A stretch of 7,216 nucleotides of DNA from NCBI GenBank assembly GCA_023429545.1, contig JAEYUU010000003.1, positions 1 to 7,216 of the forward strand. Direction: 5' to 3'. Shown piece by piece: positions 1 through 6,559 of this stretch. Origin of the DNA: Verrucomicrobiota bacterium (lineage in GTDB: Bacteria; Verrucomicrobiota; Verrucomicrobiia; Verrucomicrobiales; Verrucomicrobiaceae). The notes beneath the pieces are model-generated. The model was not told the DNA's origin. It did no database searches and was given only the letters and a program-made list of their open reading frames with translations. Positions within the stretch are counted from its first letter, which is position 1, and each line of letters begins with the position of its first letter. The translations under genes and the position numbers were made by a program.

Positions 1-2628
1 CTTGAAGGCCTCGCTCATTTCATAGGGGCGCACCGGCGGACCACCTTGCTTCTGTTTGAGCAATCCGGCCGCCGCGAGGGCATTGTCACGGATCATCTCC
101 GCAGGCAGTCGGAATCTTGGACCGCGCGCCAGCCAGGCATTCTCGGGATCATCCGCCATGATCTGGACGCCGCCAAAGCTGTCCTGCCGGTAGGTGCGGG
201 ACATGACGATGGTCTTCATCAATCCCTTCACGTCCCAGCCACTCTCACGGAAGTGCCACGAGAGCCAGTCGAGCAGCTCAGGATAAAAGGGGCGCTCACC
301 TTGGCTGCCAAAGTCTTCCGATGTCTTTACCAACCCCCGGCCAAAGATGCTCTGCCAGATGCGGTTCACCGCGACACGGGCAAAGAGTGGATTCTCCGCG
401 CTGGTGAGCCACTTTGCGAGATCGAGACGGTTCTTGGGCGGCTCCTTGCTGAATGGTGGCACCGCCGACGGCGTGGCAGGTGGGGCCACATCGCGGCGCT
501 GATTGTATTCTCCGCGGAAAAGAACATACGACGTCTTTGGTTCAGGAAGCTCCCGCATTACCATGATGTCCTTCGCCGCGTCCTGCACCCGATACACCGC
601 CGCACGAGCAGCCTTCAATGCTTCAAGATGCTTCTTCCACTCCTCATCTGCCGTGGCGAGGTAGTAGGCCTGCAGAGCGGCCTTGTCCCCCGGGAGATCA
701 ATGCCCTTTCCAGCGTGCAACATGGCAGCCTCCAGCGGTGTCACCTCGCGATTGAACACGCGGAAATCGTCAATCATCCCACCCTTGAAGCCCTTGTCGC
801 GGAAACGCTCACCCAGGGCGATGTTGTCCCCTCCTCCGCCGGTGATTTCCTTTGTGAGACCATCGCGAATGACATCCACCTCGGCAAGCTTCCCATTCAC
901 ATAGATCTTCAAGCCATCGGCACGGCTGGAGCCATCATAGCTAACCGAGACGTGCATCCATTGCTTCACGGGAACTGGCTGCCTGGCACGAATAGAAATG
1001 GCATTGCCGGGCCAGAAGTGAATCAGCGACCACTTCAGCCTGCCGTCTTCGATGAGCAGTTCATAGCCACGGCTGGCCGCATCCGTCCAGGCGCGGGAAC
1101 GGTGAAACACCACCGCGCGATCCTTCAAGTCGGGCGTCTGCATCCATAGTGCAATGCTGAAAGGTTCCTGCCGCTTGAAGTTGCCAAAGGGAAGATCCAC
1201 CGCGTCGTCGCCGGTGAAAAGCATCGCCTGGCCGTCCCGGCCCGGCACCAGCTTGTTTTCGCCTTTGACCTTTGCGGGGTGGTCTGCCTTCACGTCATTG
1301 GCGAGGGTATTGCCCTTCGCCAGCTCGTCGAAGCGATACCGCCCCATTTCATCTGGCACCGCGGCAGTCTTCCCAGCGTCTCCGCCCGCGAGCCATGCCT
1401 CAAAAACGGCATGACGGGACTGGCGAAGGCTGGCACTTTTCTTCTCCAGTTCCTCCACCTTCGCCTTGAGGACACTCATCTGATTCTTGGAAGCGTCATC
1501 CATCAGCATCAGCGCGGGCGTTGGCGACGATGGGGTGAAAAAAGAATAGAGACCCGCTTCATCAATATTCTGAAACAACGAAAACAACCCGTAATAATCC
1601 TGGACCGAGATGGGATCAAACTTGTGATCGTGGCAGCGCGAGCACTCGAACGTGAGGCCGAGGAAGGTCGTGGCGAAGGTCTGCACGCGATCCGCCACGT
1701 ACTCCACGCGGTACTCCTCCTCCACACTGCCGCCCTCACTTTCCTGCTGGTGCAGGCGGTTGAAGGCGGTGGCGAGGATTTGCTCGTCCGTGGCGTTCGG
1801 CAGGAGGTCACCCGCGATCTGCCAGGTGGCGAACTGATCAAAGGGCAGGTTGCGATTGAAGGCGGAGATCACCCAATCGCGCCACATCCACACATCCCGT
1901 TCGCGGTCCACTTGGAAGCCATAGCTATCCGAGTAGCGCGACACATCCAGCCAGTCCACTGCCATGCGCTCGCCATACTGGGGCGAGGCGAGCAACTGAT
2001 CAACGAGCGCACCATAGGCCTGCTCCGGGGACTTTACATAGGCGTCCTTGAACCTCTCCACATCCGCAGGTGATGGAGGCAAGCCGGTGAGATCAAAACT
2101 CACGCGGCGGATGAGTGTCTCGGGTGTCGCTTCCTTTTGAAACTTCAGTCCGCGCTCCGCCAGTCCCTTCGCCACGATATCGTCCATCGGCGAAGCACTC
2201 TCCGCACTCCGCGCTCCGACCTCCGGCTTCCGCACTGGAATGAAAGCCCAGTGTGCCTCGTATTCCGCGCCCTGCTCGATCCATCGCTTGAGAACATCCA
2301 CCTCAGCAGGAGTGAGACTACCGAGCTTGGATTTTGCCGGCGGCATGTGCTCATCCGGATCCGTGCTCAGGATGCGGACCATGGCCTCACTCTTCACCAG
2401 GTTACCGGGGGCGATGGCGCCATCCTTGATGGCATCCTCCCGTACATCGAGTCGCAGTCCAGCCTCACGCTTCTTGCTGTCAAAGCCGTGGCAATGAAAA
2501 CACTTGTCCGAAAGGATGGGCCGCACATCCCGGTTGAACTCGACCTTCGTGGGCGGAGCGGATTGTGCAGCACCCTCTGCAAGGGGGAGCAATGCCAGGA
2601 CGAAAGCAATGGAGTGCGGAACGCTCAT
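1..2628 (-). CDS. PSCyt1-PSCyt2(DUF1549)-LamG-PSD1(DUF1553) exported cytochrome-type protein, 3' end outside the window
   Basis: One uninterrupted frame of 876 codons read from the ATG at 2628 to the window edge, so the C-terminus is missing. Residues 1-22 resemble a signal peptide (hydrophobic core IAFVLALLPLA), which predicts export. Residues 30-130 form a planctomycete cytochrome C domain with the heme motif CFHCH at 43-47 and a possible distal ligand Met95 in HMPP. A PSCyt2/DUF1549 domain follows, with RRVSFDLTGLPP at 174-185 and a second CxxCH (CSRCH, 329-333) in the conserved CSRCHDHKFDP block. A short coiled-coil-like segment (about 380-405) precedes a LamG/concanavalin-like domain (about 480-630, with FSIALWMQ at 490 and MIDDFRVFNRE at 618). 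PSD1/DUF1553 begins near NRLDLAKWL (733) and includes VNRIW (754-758). The biochemical role of this family is not established. Members often sit beside sulfatases, as here. An in-frame GTG at 2649 would lengthen the N-terminus by 7 residues; neither start has a clear ribosome binding site. Confidence 0.93.
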   Translation of the reverse strand, partial: MSVPHSIAFVLALLPLAEGAAQSAPPTKVEFNRDVRPILSDKCFHCHGFDSKKREAGLRLDVREDAIKDGAIAPGNLVKSEAMVRILSTDPDEHMPPAKSKLGSLTPAEVDVLKRWIEQGAEYEAHWAFIPVRKPEVGARSAESASPMDDIVAKGLAERGLKFQKEATPETLIRRVSFDLTGLPPSPADVERFKDAYVKSPEQAYGALVDQLLASPQYGERMAVDWLDVSRYSDSYGFQVDRERDVWMWRDWVISAFNRNLPFDQFATWQIAGDLLPNATDEQILATAFNRLHQQESEGGSVEEEYRVEYVADRVQTFATTFLGLTFECSRCHDHKFDPISVQDYYGLFSLFQNIDEAGLYSFFTPSSPTPALMLMDDASKNQMSVLKAKVEELEKKSASLRQSRHAVFEAWLAGGDAGKTAAVPDEMGRYRFDELAKGNTLANDVKADHPAKVKGENKLVPGRDGQAMLFTGDDAVDLPFGNFKRQEPFSIALWMQTPDLKDRAVVFHRSRAWTDAASRGYELLIEDGRLKWSLIHFWPGNAISIRARQPVPVKQWMHVSVSYDGSSRADGLKIYVNGKLAEVDVIRDGLTKEITGGGGDNIALGERFRDKGFKGGMIDDFRVFNREVTPLEAAMLHAGKGIDLPGDKAALQAYYLATADEEWKKHLEALKAARAAVYRVQDAAKDIMVMRELPEPKTSYVLFRGEYNQRRDVAPPATPSAVPPFSKEPPKNRLDLAKWLTSAENPLFARVAVNRIWQSIFGRGLVKTSEDFGSQGERPFYPELLDWLSWHFRESGWDVKGLMKTIVMSRTYRQDSFGGVQIMADDPENAWLARGPRFRLPAEMIRDNALAAAGLLKQKQGGPPVRPYEMSEAFK
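2198..2232. repeat. Degenerate heptamer tandem repeat (CNCTCCG type) inside the PSCyt gene
   Basis: Successive 7-base units on the plus strand are CACTCCG (2205-2211), CGCTCCG (2212-2218), ACCTCCG (2219-2225) and GCTTCCG (2226-2232), preceded by a longer variant, CTCTCCG. On the coding strand this is a run of CGGAG-type units. The array encodes residues about 133-144, rich in Ala, Arg, Ser and Glu, between the first cytochrome domain and PSCyt2. The reading frame stays open through it. It may be a short relic of the CGGAG-type simple repeats I recall from verrucomicrobial genomes; that link is from memory. Confidence 0.55.
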
Positions 2629-2672
2629 GCGGCTACCCAGAAGAATCACGCGGGGACGTGATATTTGGACAA

Positions 2673-2691
2673 TCACAAAGCCTGTTTGTGA
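2673..2691. promoter_or_regulatory. AT-rich dyad between the sulfatase and cytochrome genes
   Basis: TCACAAA at 2673-2679 and TTTGTGA at 2685-2691 form a perfect 7-bp inverted repeat around a 5-base centre. It lies about 45 bp upstream of the cytochrome start, in the 131-bp gap after the sulfatase stop. It could be an operator or a small RNA hairpin. There is no T-run after it on the minus strand, so it is not a convincing terminator. A chance occurrence is possible. Confidence 0.25.
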
Positions 2692-2759
2692 GGCGTTCTT
2701 TCAGAATGTCGTATGCGGCATCTGCGGCGGCCCAGGCATGGCGCCGAGGGCACGGAGGG

Positions 2760-4262
2760 CTACTTTCGTTTCACCACCCGGCCCACTTCACGCGTGCCGG
2801 TTCCTGCCCTCTGCTGGAGGGAATCACCCAAATCCTCGCGCGCATGCTCGGCATATCCCTGCAGGCGAGCCACAATCTCGGGATGCTTGTCCGCCACGTT
2901 CATGGTCTCTCCCGCGTCGTTGTAGAGATCGTAGAGTGCCAGTTCCGCCCTGGCATTCGTGTATGGCACGGGTTTGCCGCCCTCGCCACCGGCCTTTCCC
3001 GCCAGGGTGCGATAGCCATGAGGCAGCATCAATTTCCACTGTCCTCCCATCACCGCCTGAAGCTGGTTGTTCGCGTAGTAGGTGAAATAGAATGGGTGTG
3101 GGCACTTCGCCTCGCGGGGATGCTCCAGCATCTGACCAATGTCCAGTCCATCAATCTTGTGATCAGGCAGGGATGCACCGATGATCTTTGCAAAGGTGGG
3201 GAGGAGATCGATGGTCATGGCCGGTTCACGGCATTCGGAGTCCGCCGGTATCTTTCCAGGCCACCGTGCCACGAAGGGTACGCGGATGCCGCCCTCCCAT
3301 GAGGTCCCCTTGCCTTCCTTCAGAGGATCCGCGGAGCCCGCGTGCGTGCCGTAGGAGAGCCACGGGCCATTGTCACTTGTGAAGATGAGGAGCGTCTCCT
3401 TTTCAATACCGGCGTTCTCCAGCGCCTTCATCACCTCACCCACGGACCAGTCGATCTCCATGATGACATCTCCGAAGACTCCCCGCTGCGACTTGCCCTT
3501 GAACTTGCTGCTCACGTAGAGCGGAACGTGCGGCATGGAGTGCGCCAGGTAGAAGAAGAAGGGCTTGTCCTTGTTCCTTCCGATGAAGTCCACCGCGCGC
3601 GCGGTGTATTGGGTGGTCAGTTGCTCCTGCTCCTCCGGCGTGACTTCAGCATCGATGACTTTGTCCCCTTCGATCATCGGGAGCGGCGGGAATCCACGGC
3701 GTTTCTTCTTTTCGTCACCTTTCTTCGCATCCGTCTGCTTCGAATCGGGCTTCGTGTTCACGAACTCCGGATGATAAGGCCACATGTCATTGGAGTACGG
3801 CAGCCCCAGATATTCATCGAAGCCGTGGTGCACCGGCAGGAATTGCCTGGCATCCCCGAGATGCCACTTGCCCGCCATCCCGGTAGCATAGCCCTTCTGC
3901 TTGAAGAGTTCCGCCATGGTCATCTCGTCTTTGCTGAGGCCAATCTGCGAACCTGGTCCCAGCGCACCATGGATGCCGATGCGGTTGTTGTAGCAGCCCG
4001 TCATGAGTGCGGCTCGGGAGGCGGAGCACACAGCCTGACTCACGTGGAAATTCGTAAACCGCACACCCTCTTTCGCAAGACGGTCGAGATTGGGCGTGGT
4101 GTATCCTTTCGCCCCAAATGAACCGATGTCCGCGTAGCCAAGATCATCGCAGAAGATGACGACCACGTTGGGGGAAGTGGTGCGATCCGCGGAGTGTGCC
4201 GCCGATGGAATCGACGTGCTGAGCAAGGCAGTGTAAAGGAGGATGCGTGCAATGGTGATCAT
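2760..4262 (-). CDS. Secreted Cys-type sulfatase (arylsulfatase family, alkaline phosphatase superfamily)
   Basis: A 500-residue enzyme predicted to hydrolyse sulfate esters outside the cytoplasm. The ATG at 4262 is chosen because it gives a clean signal peptide (MITIARILLYTALLST, then SAAHSA); the in-frame ATG at 4319 would bury it behind 19 residues. Numbered from 4262, visible motifs are the metal-binding DD (39-40) in VVVIFCDDLGYAD, the signature CSASR (79-83) whose Cys79 would be converted to formylglycine, GKWHLG (131-136), HSMPHVP (241-247), SDNG (296-299) and the Lys/Gly block GKGTSWEGG (317-325). The C-terminal domain ends in a basic tail. A lysine-rich stretch (about 171-189) interrupts the catalytic domain. 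Length is normal for the family. The substrate cannot be read from the sequence; a sulfated polysaccharide is a reasonable guess given the downstream PSCyt gene, which may share its transcript. Activity needs a formylglycine-generating enzyme, not present here. Confidence 0.95.
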   Translation of the reverse strand: MITIARILLYTALLSTSIPSAAHSADRTTSPNVVVIFCDDLGYADIGSFGAKGYTTPNLDRLAKEGVRFTNFHVSQAVCSASRAALMTGCYNNRIGIHGALGPGSQIGLSKDEMTMAELFKQKGYATGMAGKWHLGDARQFLPVHHGFDEYLGLPYSNDMWPYHPEFVNTKPDSKQTDAKKGDEKKKRRGFPPLPMIEGDKVIDAEVTPEEQEQLTTQYTARAVDFIGRNKDKPFFFYLAHSMPHVPLYVSSKFKGKSQRGVFGDVIMEIDWSVGEVMKALENAGIEKETLLIFTSDNGPWLSYGTHAGSADPLKEGKGTSWEGGIRVPFVARWPGKIPADSECREPAMTIDLLPTFAKIIGASLPDHKIDGLDIGQMLEHPREAKCPHPFYFTYYANNQLQAVMGGQWKLMLPHGYRTLAGKAGGEGGKPVPYTNARAELALYDLYNDAGETMNVADKHPEIVARLQGYAEHAREDLGDSLQQRAGTGTREVGRVVKRK

Positions 4263-4451
4263 GAGCTGGGCGCAAGGATTGCGTGGAACGGAAACGACCA
4301 AATGTGACCTCACTTGCATCCAACTTACACCTGATGGAAAGCAAGCAGGATTTCAGTTCCCTCACGCCGGCGCGAGCCTTGTCTTCTTCCGCGCAACGTG
4401 ACATCAACTTTTCTCGCCCAGTCTGGAAATCCCGCCTAACATCCTTCCACC
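4263..4451. promoter_or_regulatory. Divergent intergenic region between sulfatase and methyltransferase
   Basis: These 189 bp separate two genes transcribed away from each other, so promoters for both must lie here or overlap the gene starts. I see no clear -35/-10 pair on either strand and no Shine-Dalgarno sequence before either start. The best single element is TAACAT at 4437-4442, resembling a -10 box only 9 bases before the methyltransferase ATG, which would give an almost leaderless transcript. No matching -35 element was found. Confidence 0.3.
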
Positions 4452-5468
4452 ATGTCCACGCCCAGCACACCTCCGAACCCCACCCTCTTCTTCGAAACGG
4501 TCAATGCCTTCCAGAGAACGGCTGCCCTGAAGGCAGCGGTGGATCTCGACCTCTTCACGGCCATTGGCGACGCAGAGGTCACGGCGGAAGAATTGGCCTC
4601 CCGGTGCCAGTGCCCAGTGCGCGGCATTCGCATTCTCAGCGATTCTCTCACCATCTTCGGTTTCCTCACGAAGGCAGGACTGAAATACTCGCTCACGCCC
4701 GACTCGGCATTCTTTCTCAATCAAAACTCTCCTGCCTACCTGGGCGGTGCGGTGAGATTCCTCATGGCGCCTGGTATCAAGGACGCCTTCGATGGCCTCA
4801 GCGACACCATCCGCAGCGGACGCGTGCATGCGTCTGAGCAGGGCACCACCGCGCCGGATCATCCTGTGTGGATTGAGTTCGCCCGGGCCATGGGTCCGAT
4901 GATGACAGGACCTGCGCTGGCCGTGGAGGAGCTGGTGCCGCTGAATCCTTCGCGCGACACAAAGGTGCTGGACATCTCCGCCAGCCACGGCGCGTTCGGC
5001 ATTGCCATCGCTCGCAAGAATCCGCTCACCCACCTCGTCGCACTTGACTGGCAGGCAGTGCTGGCCGTGACGGAGGAGAATGCCTTCGCCGCTGGCCTCG
5101 AGGGCCGGTTCAGCAAGATCGTGGGCGATGCCTTCACGGTGGATCTCGGCAGCGACTACGACGTCGTGCTGGTGCCAAACTTCCTGCACCATTTCAACAT
5201 CGCCGACTGCACCCGCTTCCTGAGCCGGGTGAACGCCGCGCTCCGCCCCGGAGGCCGCGTGGTGATCGTGGAGTTCATACCCAACGACGACCGCATCACT
5301 CCCCCATCCGTTGCCACTTTCAGCCTGGTGATGCTCGGCACCACACCAGAGGGCGATGCCTACACCTTTGCCGAGTATCAGAGAATGCTGGCGGAAGCCG
5401 GATTCAAGAATCCCGAGCTGCATCCGTTACTCCCCACGGCGGAGAGCGCGGTGATTGCCGTGGCATGA
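4452..5468 (+). CDS. SAM-dependent O-methyltransferase family protein (Dimerisation2 plus Methyltransf_2 domains)
   Basis: A 338-residue cytoplasmic protein with the layout of small-molecule O-methyltransferases (acetylserotonin, polyketide and CrtF-like families). Residues about 10-100 form a winged-helix dimerisation domain (FFETVNAFQRTAALKAAVDL, then TAEELA and LTPDSAFFL). The Rossmann domain starts at 171 with VLDISASHGAFG as SAM-binding motif I, followed by the acidic strand end VALDW (196-200), DVVLVPNFLHHF (237-248) and ALRPGGRVVIVEF (263-275). His246 lies where the catalytic base of plant-type enzymes usually falls. Motif I has SASHG rather than the usual GGGxG, but the fold motifs otherwise look complete. 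The C-terminal FAEYQRMLAEAGF helix is typical of the family. The substrate is unknown, and no biosynthetic neighbours are visible. The long antisense open frame across this gene lacks family motifs. Confidence 0.9.
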   Translation: MSTPSTPPNPTLFFETVNAFQRTAALKAAVDLDLFTAIGDAEVTAEELASRCQCPVRGIRILSDSLTIFGFLTKAGLKYSLTPDSAFFLNQNSPAYLGGAVRFLMAPGIKDAFDGLSDTIRSGRVHASEQGTTAPDHPVWIEFARAMGPMMTGPALAVEELVPLNPSRDTKVLDISASHGAFGIAIARKNPLTHLVALDWQAVLAVTEENAFAAGLEGRFSKIVGDAFTVDLGSDYDVVLVPNFLHHFNIADCTRFLSRVNAALRPGGRVVIVEFIPNDDRITPPSVATFSLVMLGTTPEGDAYTFAEYQRMLAEAGFKNPELHPLLPTAESAVIAVA

Positions 5469-5501
5469 GGTGCAGCAGAACAACAGGATGCGTTGCCAGT
5501 C

Positions 5502-5708
5502 ATGAGGAGTCAGAAACAAACCAACCGATCGCCCCGGCCATTCAAGAACAAAAGCACTGACCGCGGATGGTCCGGCGGCAATCGCAAGGACGCTGCACCG
5601 CCATTCTCAAAGTTCACCTTGAAGGCAAAGAAAACCAGTGGAACCCGCAACGAGGTCCCGCCGGCTGAGCCGCCCGCCCCTTCGGCATCTCCGCCAGAGG
5701 AGAGCTGA
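5502..5708 (+). CDS. Small basic hypothetical protein
   Basis: A 68-codon frame from the ATG at 5502, or 71 codons from a TTG at 5493 that has AGGA four bases upstream. It begins 33 bp after the methyltransferase stop on the same strand, so it could be the last gene of that transcript. The N-terminal two thirds are rich in Lys, Arg, Ser, Asn and Gly with no hydrophobic core. The C-terminal 18 residues are Pro, Ala, Ser and Glu-rich. This predicts a soluble, probably disordered protein, perhaps nucleic-acid binding (inference). I do not recognise a family. It may also be a chance open frame, since GC-rich DNA yields frames of this size often; the unusual composition keeps me undecided. Confidence 0.4.
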   Translation: MRSQKQTNRSPRPFKNKSTDRGWSGGNRKDAAPPFSKFTLKAKKTSGTRNEVPPAEPPAPSASPPEES

Positions 5709-5884
5709 ACGCAGGGTGTAAATGGATGTGATGCGACGAGTACCTTGATGAGGTTGCGGTCGAGCTCTCAGGTGCCATCATACACCTGCCTGTTCGACAT
5801 ATCAGCTGCGACAGTTCGTGTCTTGCGCAGCGGCAGCAGATTTCTTCCTAAGGTTCCCACACGAGTTGCTCGAGCAGAGACCCT
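5709..5884. other. Intergenic stretch without a recognisable gene
   Basis: No frame on either strand gives a recognisable protein. Base composition is less GC-skewed than the flanking genes. It contains an imperfect hairpin (CTGCGACA at 5806-5813 pairing with TGTC 5819-5822 and GCAG 5827-5830, with a 4-base bulge) not followed directly by a T-run, and a 10-base palindrome TGCTCGAGCA at 5867-5876. A 50-odd codon frame from the ATG at 5748 looks like chance. Confidence 0.4.
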
Positions 5885-6010
5885 CTACTTCAGCAGCTTG
5901 GCAAGCCCAGGATAGCCCGATTCCTCATCTCCCAGCAGTTTTCTTTCGGCGCATGTCCTGAAACGCTCCAGCCATTCGTCACGAGTGTGAAGCCCGAACT
6001 CCAAACTCTT
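5885..6010 (-). pseudogene. Orphan C-terminus-like fragment, possible gene remnant
   Basis: On the minus strand, 41 codons end at a TAG (5885-5887) and read like the amphipathic C-terminal helix and tail of a real soluble protein: charged and well balanced, with DEWLERFRTCAERKLLGDEE in the middle and GYPGLAKLLK at the end. Upstream of 6010 the same frame becomes the antisense of the SRPBCC gene and turns into implausible sequence (Gly, Cys and His-rich), so the putative homology stops just where the neighbouring gene begins. This suggests a truncated remnant left when the SRPBCC gene was placed here, or chance. I do not recognise the parent family. Confidence 0.3.
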
Positions 6011-6472
6011 ATGCCCACAGCAAATACCAACACCAATACCATTCGTCTTCATCGAGTGCTCCGAGCCAAGCCGGAGAGAGTCTATCGCGCCTTCCTGGAC
6101 CCCGACGCCCTGGCCAAATGGATGGCCCCGAACGGCTTCACGGGCAAAGTGTATCACGTGGACGCAAAAGTCGGCGGCAGCTACAAGATGTCCTTCACCA
6201 ATTTCAGCACGGGAAAGAGCCACTCCTTCGGCGGTACATATGTGGAACTCAGGCCGAATGAGCTCCTGAAGTACACGGACAAGTTCGATGACGCGAATAT
6301 GCCGGGAGAAATGATTACCACCGTCACCCTGAAAGAGGTCTTCTGCGGTACGGAATTGCACATCACCCAGGAATGCGTCCCCGCCGTCATCCCGGCCGAA
6401 GCCTGCTACATGGGCTGGCAGGAGTCCCTGATCCTTCTGGCAAAACTCGTCGAAGCTGAAATCCCCGATTAA
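6011..6472 (+). CDS. SRPBCC / AHSA1-like domain protein
   Basis: A 153-residue protein of the START/Bet v 1-like SRPBCC superfamily, Activator of Hsp90 ATPase homologue 1 (AHSA1) branch, a helix-grip fold that usually binds a hydrophobic ligand. Diagnostic features are the opening strand TIRLHRVLRA, the helix VYRAFLDPDALAKWMAP (24-40), the VGGSYKM strand (54-60), the GGTYVELRPNELLKYT turn, and the closing helix GWQESLILLAKL (135-146). Length is normal. The ATG at 6011 is chosen because it precedes a short (Asn-Thr)3 repeat and the first strand; a GTG at 5987 is possible but adds 8 residues with no domain support. The specific ligand or role cannot be told. It stands alone on its strand and is followed by a hairpin terminator. 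Confidence 0.9.
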   Translation: MPTANTNTNTIRLHRVLRAKPERVYRAFLDPDALAKWMAPNGFTGKVYHVDAKVGGSYKMSFTNFSTGKSHSFGGTYVELRPNELLKYTDKFDDANMPGEMITTVTLKEVFCGTELHITQECVPAVIPAEACYMGWQESLILLAKLVEAEIPD

Positions 6473-6490
6473 GGACGACCTGCATTGTCG

Positions 6491-6532
6491 AGGGGAGAGA
6501 CTGACCTGGATTGCTTTCCCCTTTCTTTCTTC
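6491..6532 (+). terminator. Candidate intrinsic terminator after the SRPBCC gene
   Basis: A 9-bp stem pairs AGGGGAGAG (6491-6499) with CTTTCCCCT (6514-6522), with one G-U pair and a 14-base loop. It is followed at once by the T-rich run TTCTTTCTTC (6523-6532). It lies 18 bp after the SRPBCC stop. The opposite strand has no T-run at its exit, so it should mainly stop plus-strand transcription. Confidence 0.55.
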
Positions 6533-6559
6533 GCCGAATCTTTTCACACACTCCAGTCC

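Noticed and set aside
1279..2073. Long plus-strand open frame of 264 codons, plus one at 46-1149
   Set aside because: They are antisense to the PSCyt gene, whose minus-strand frame carries clear heme, DUF1549, LamG and DUF1553 motifs. Their translations are His, Arg and Leu-rich with no domain pattern.
2565..3302. Plus-strand open frame of 245 codons across the sulfatase-cytochrome gap
   Set aside because: It overlaps the 5' end of one well-supported gene and the 3' end of another in antisense, and its protein shows no recognisable domain.
3342..4121. Plus-strand open frame of 259 codons
   Set aside because: Antisense to the sulfatase catalytic domain; no motif and an implausible composition.
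4404..5423. Minus-strand open frame of 339 codons, as long as the methyltransferase
   Set aside because: Mirror of the methyltransferase caused by GC-rich third positions. It is rich in His, Arg and Gly, lacks known motifs, and would overlap the divergent promoter region.
5806..5830. Hairpin as terminator for the methyltransferase transcript
   Set aside because: The stem has a 4-base bulge and no T-run follows directly; it also lies about 340 bp after the methyltransferase stop.
5867..5876. Ten-base palindrome TGCTCGAGCA
   Set aside because: A short palindrome of this size is expected by chance at this GC content, and nothing nearby supports a function.
6023..6040. Short AAYACC hexamer repeat encoding (Asn-Thr)3
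   Set aside because: Three units only, in frame, in a flexible N-terminus before the SRPBCC fold; not enough to call a slippage or regulatory repeat.
6011..6547. Upstream part of the 220-codon minus-strand frame over the SRPBCC gene
   Set aside because: Antisense shadow of a clear SRPBCC protein; only its last 41 codons, outside that gene, look protein-like and are listed separately.
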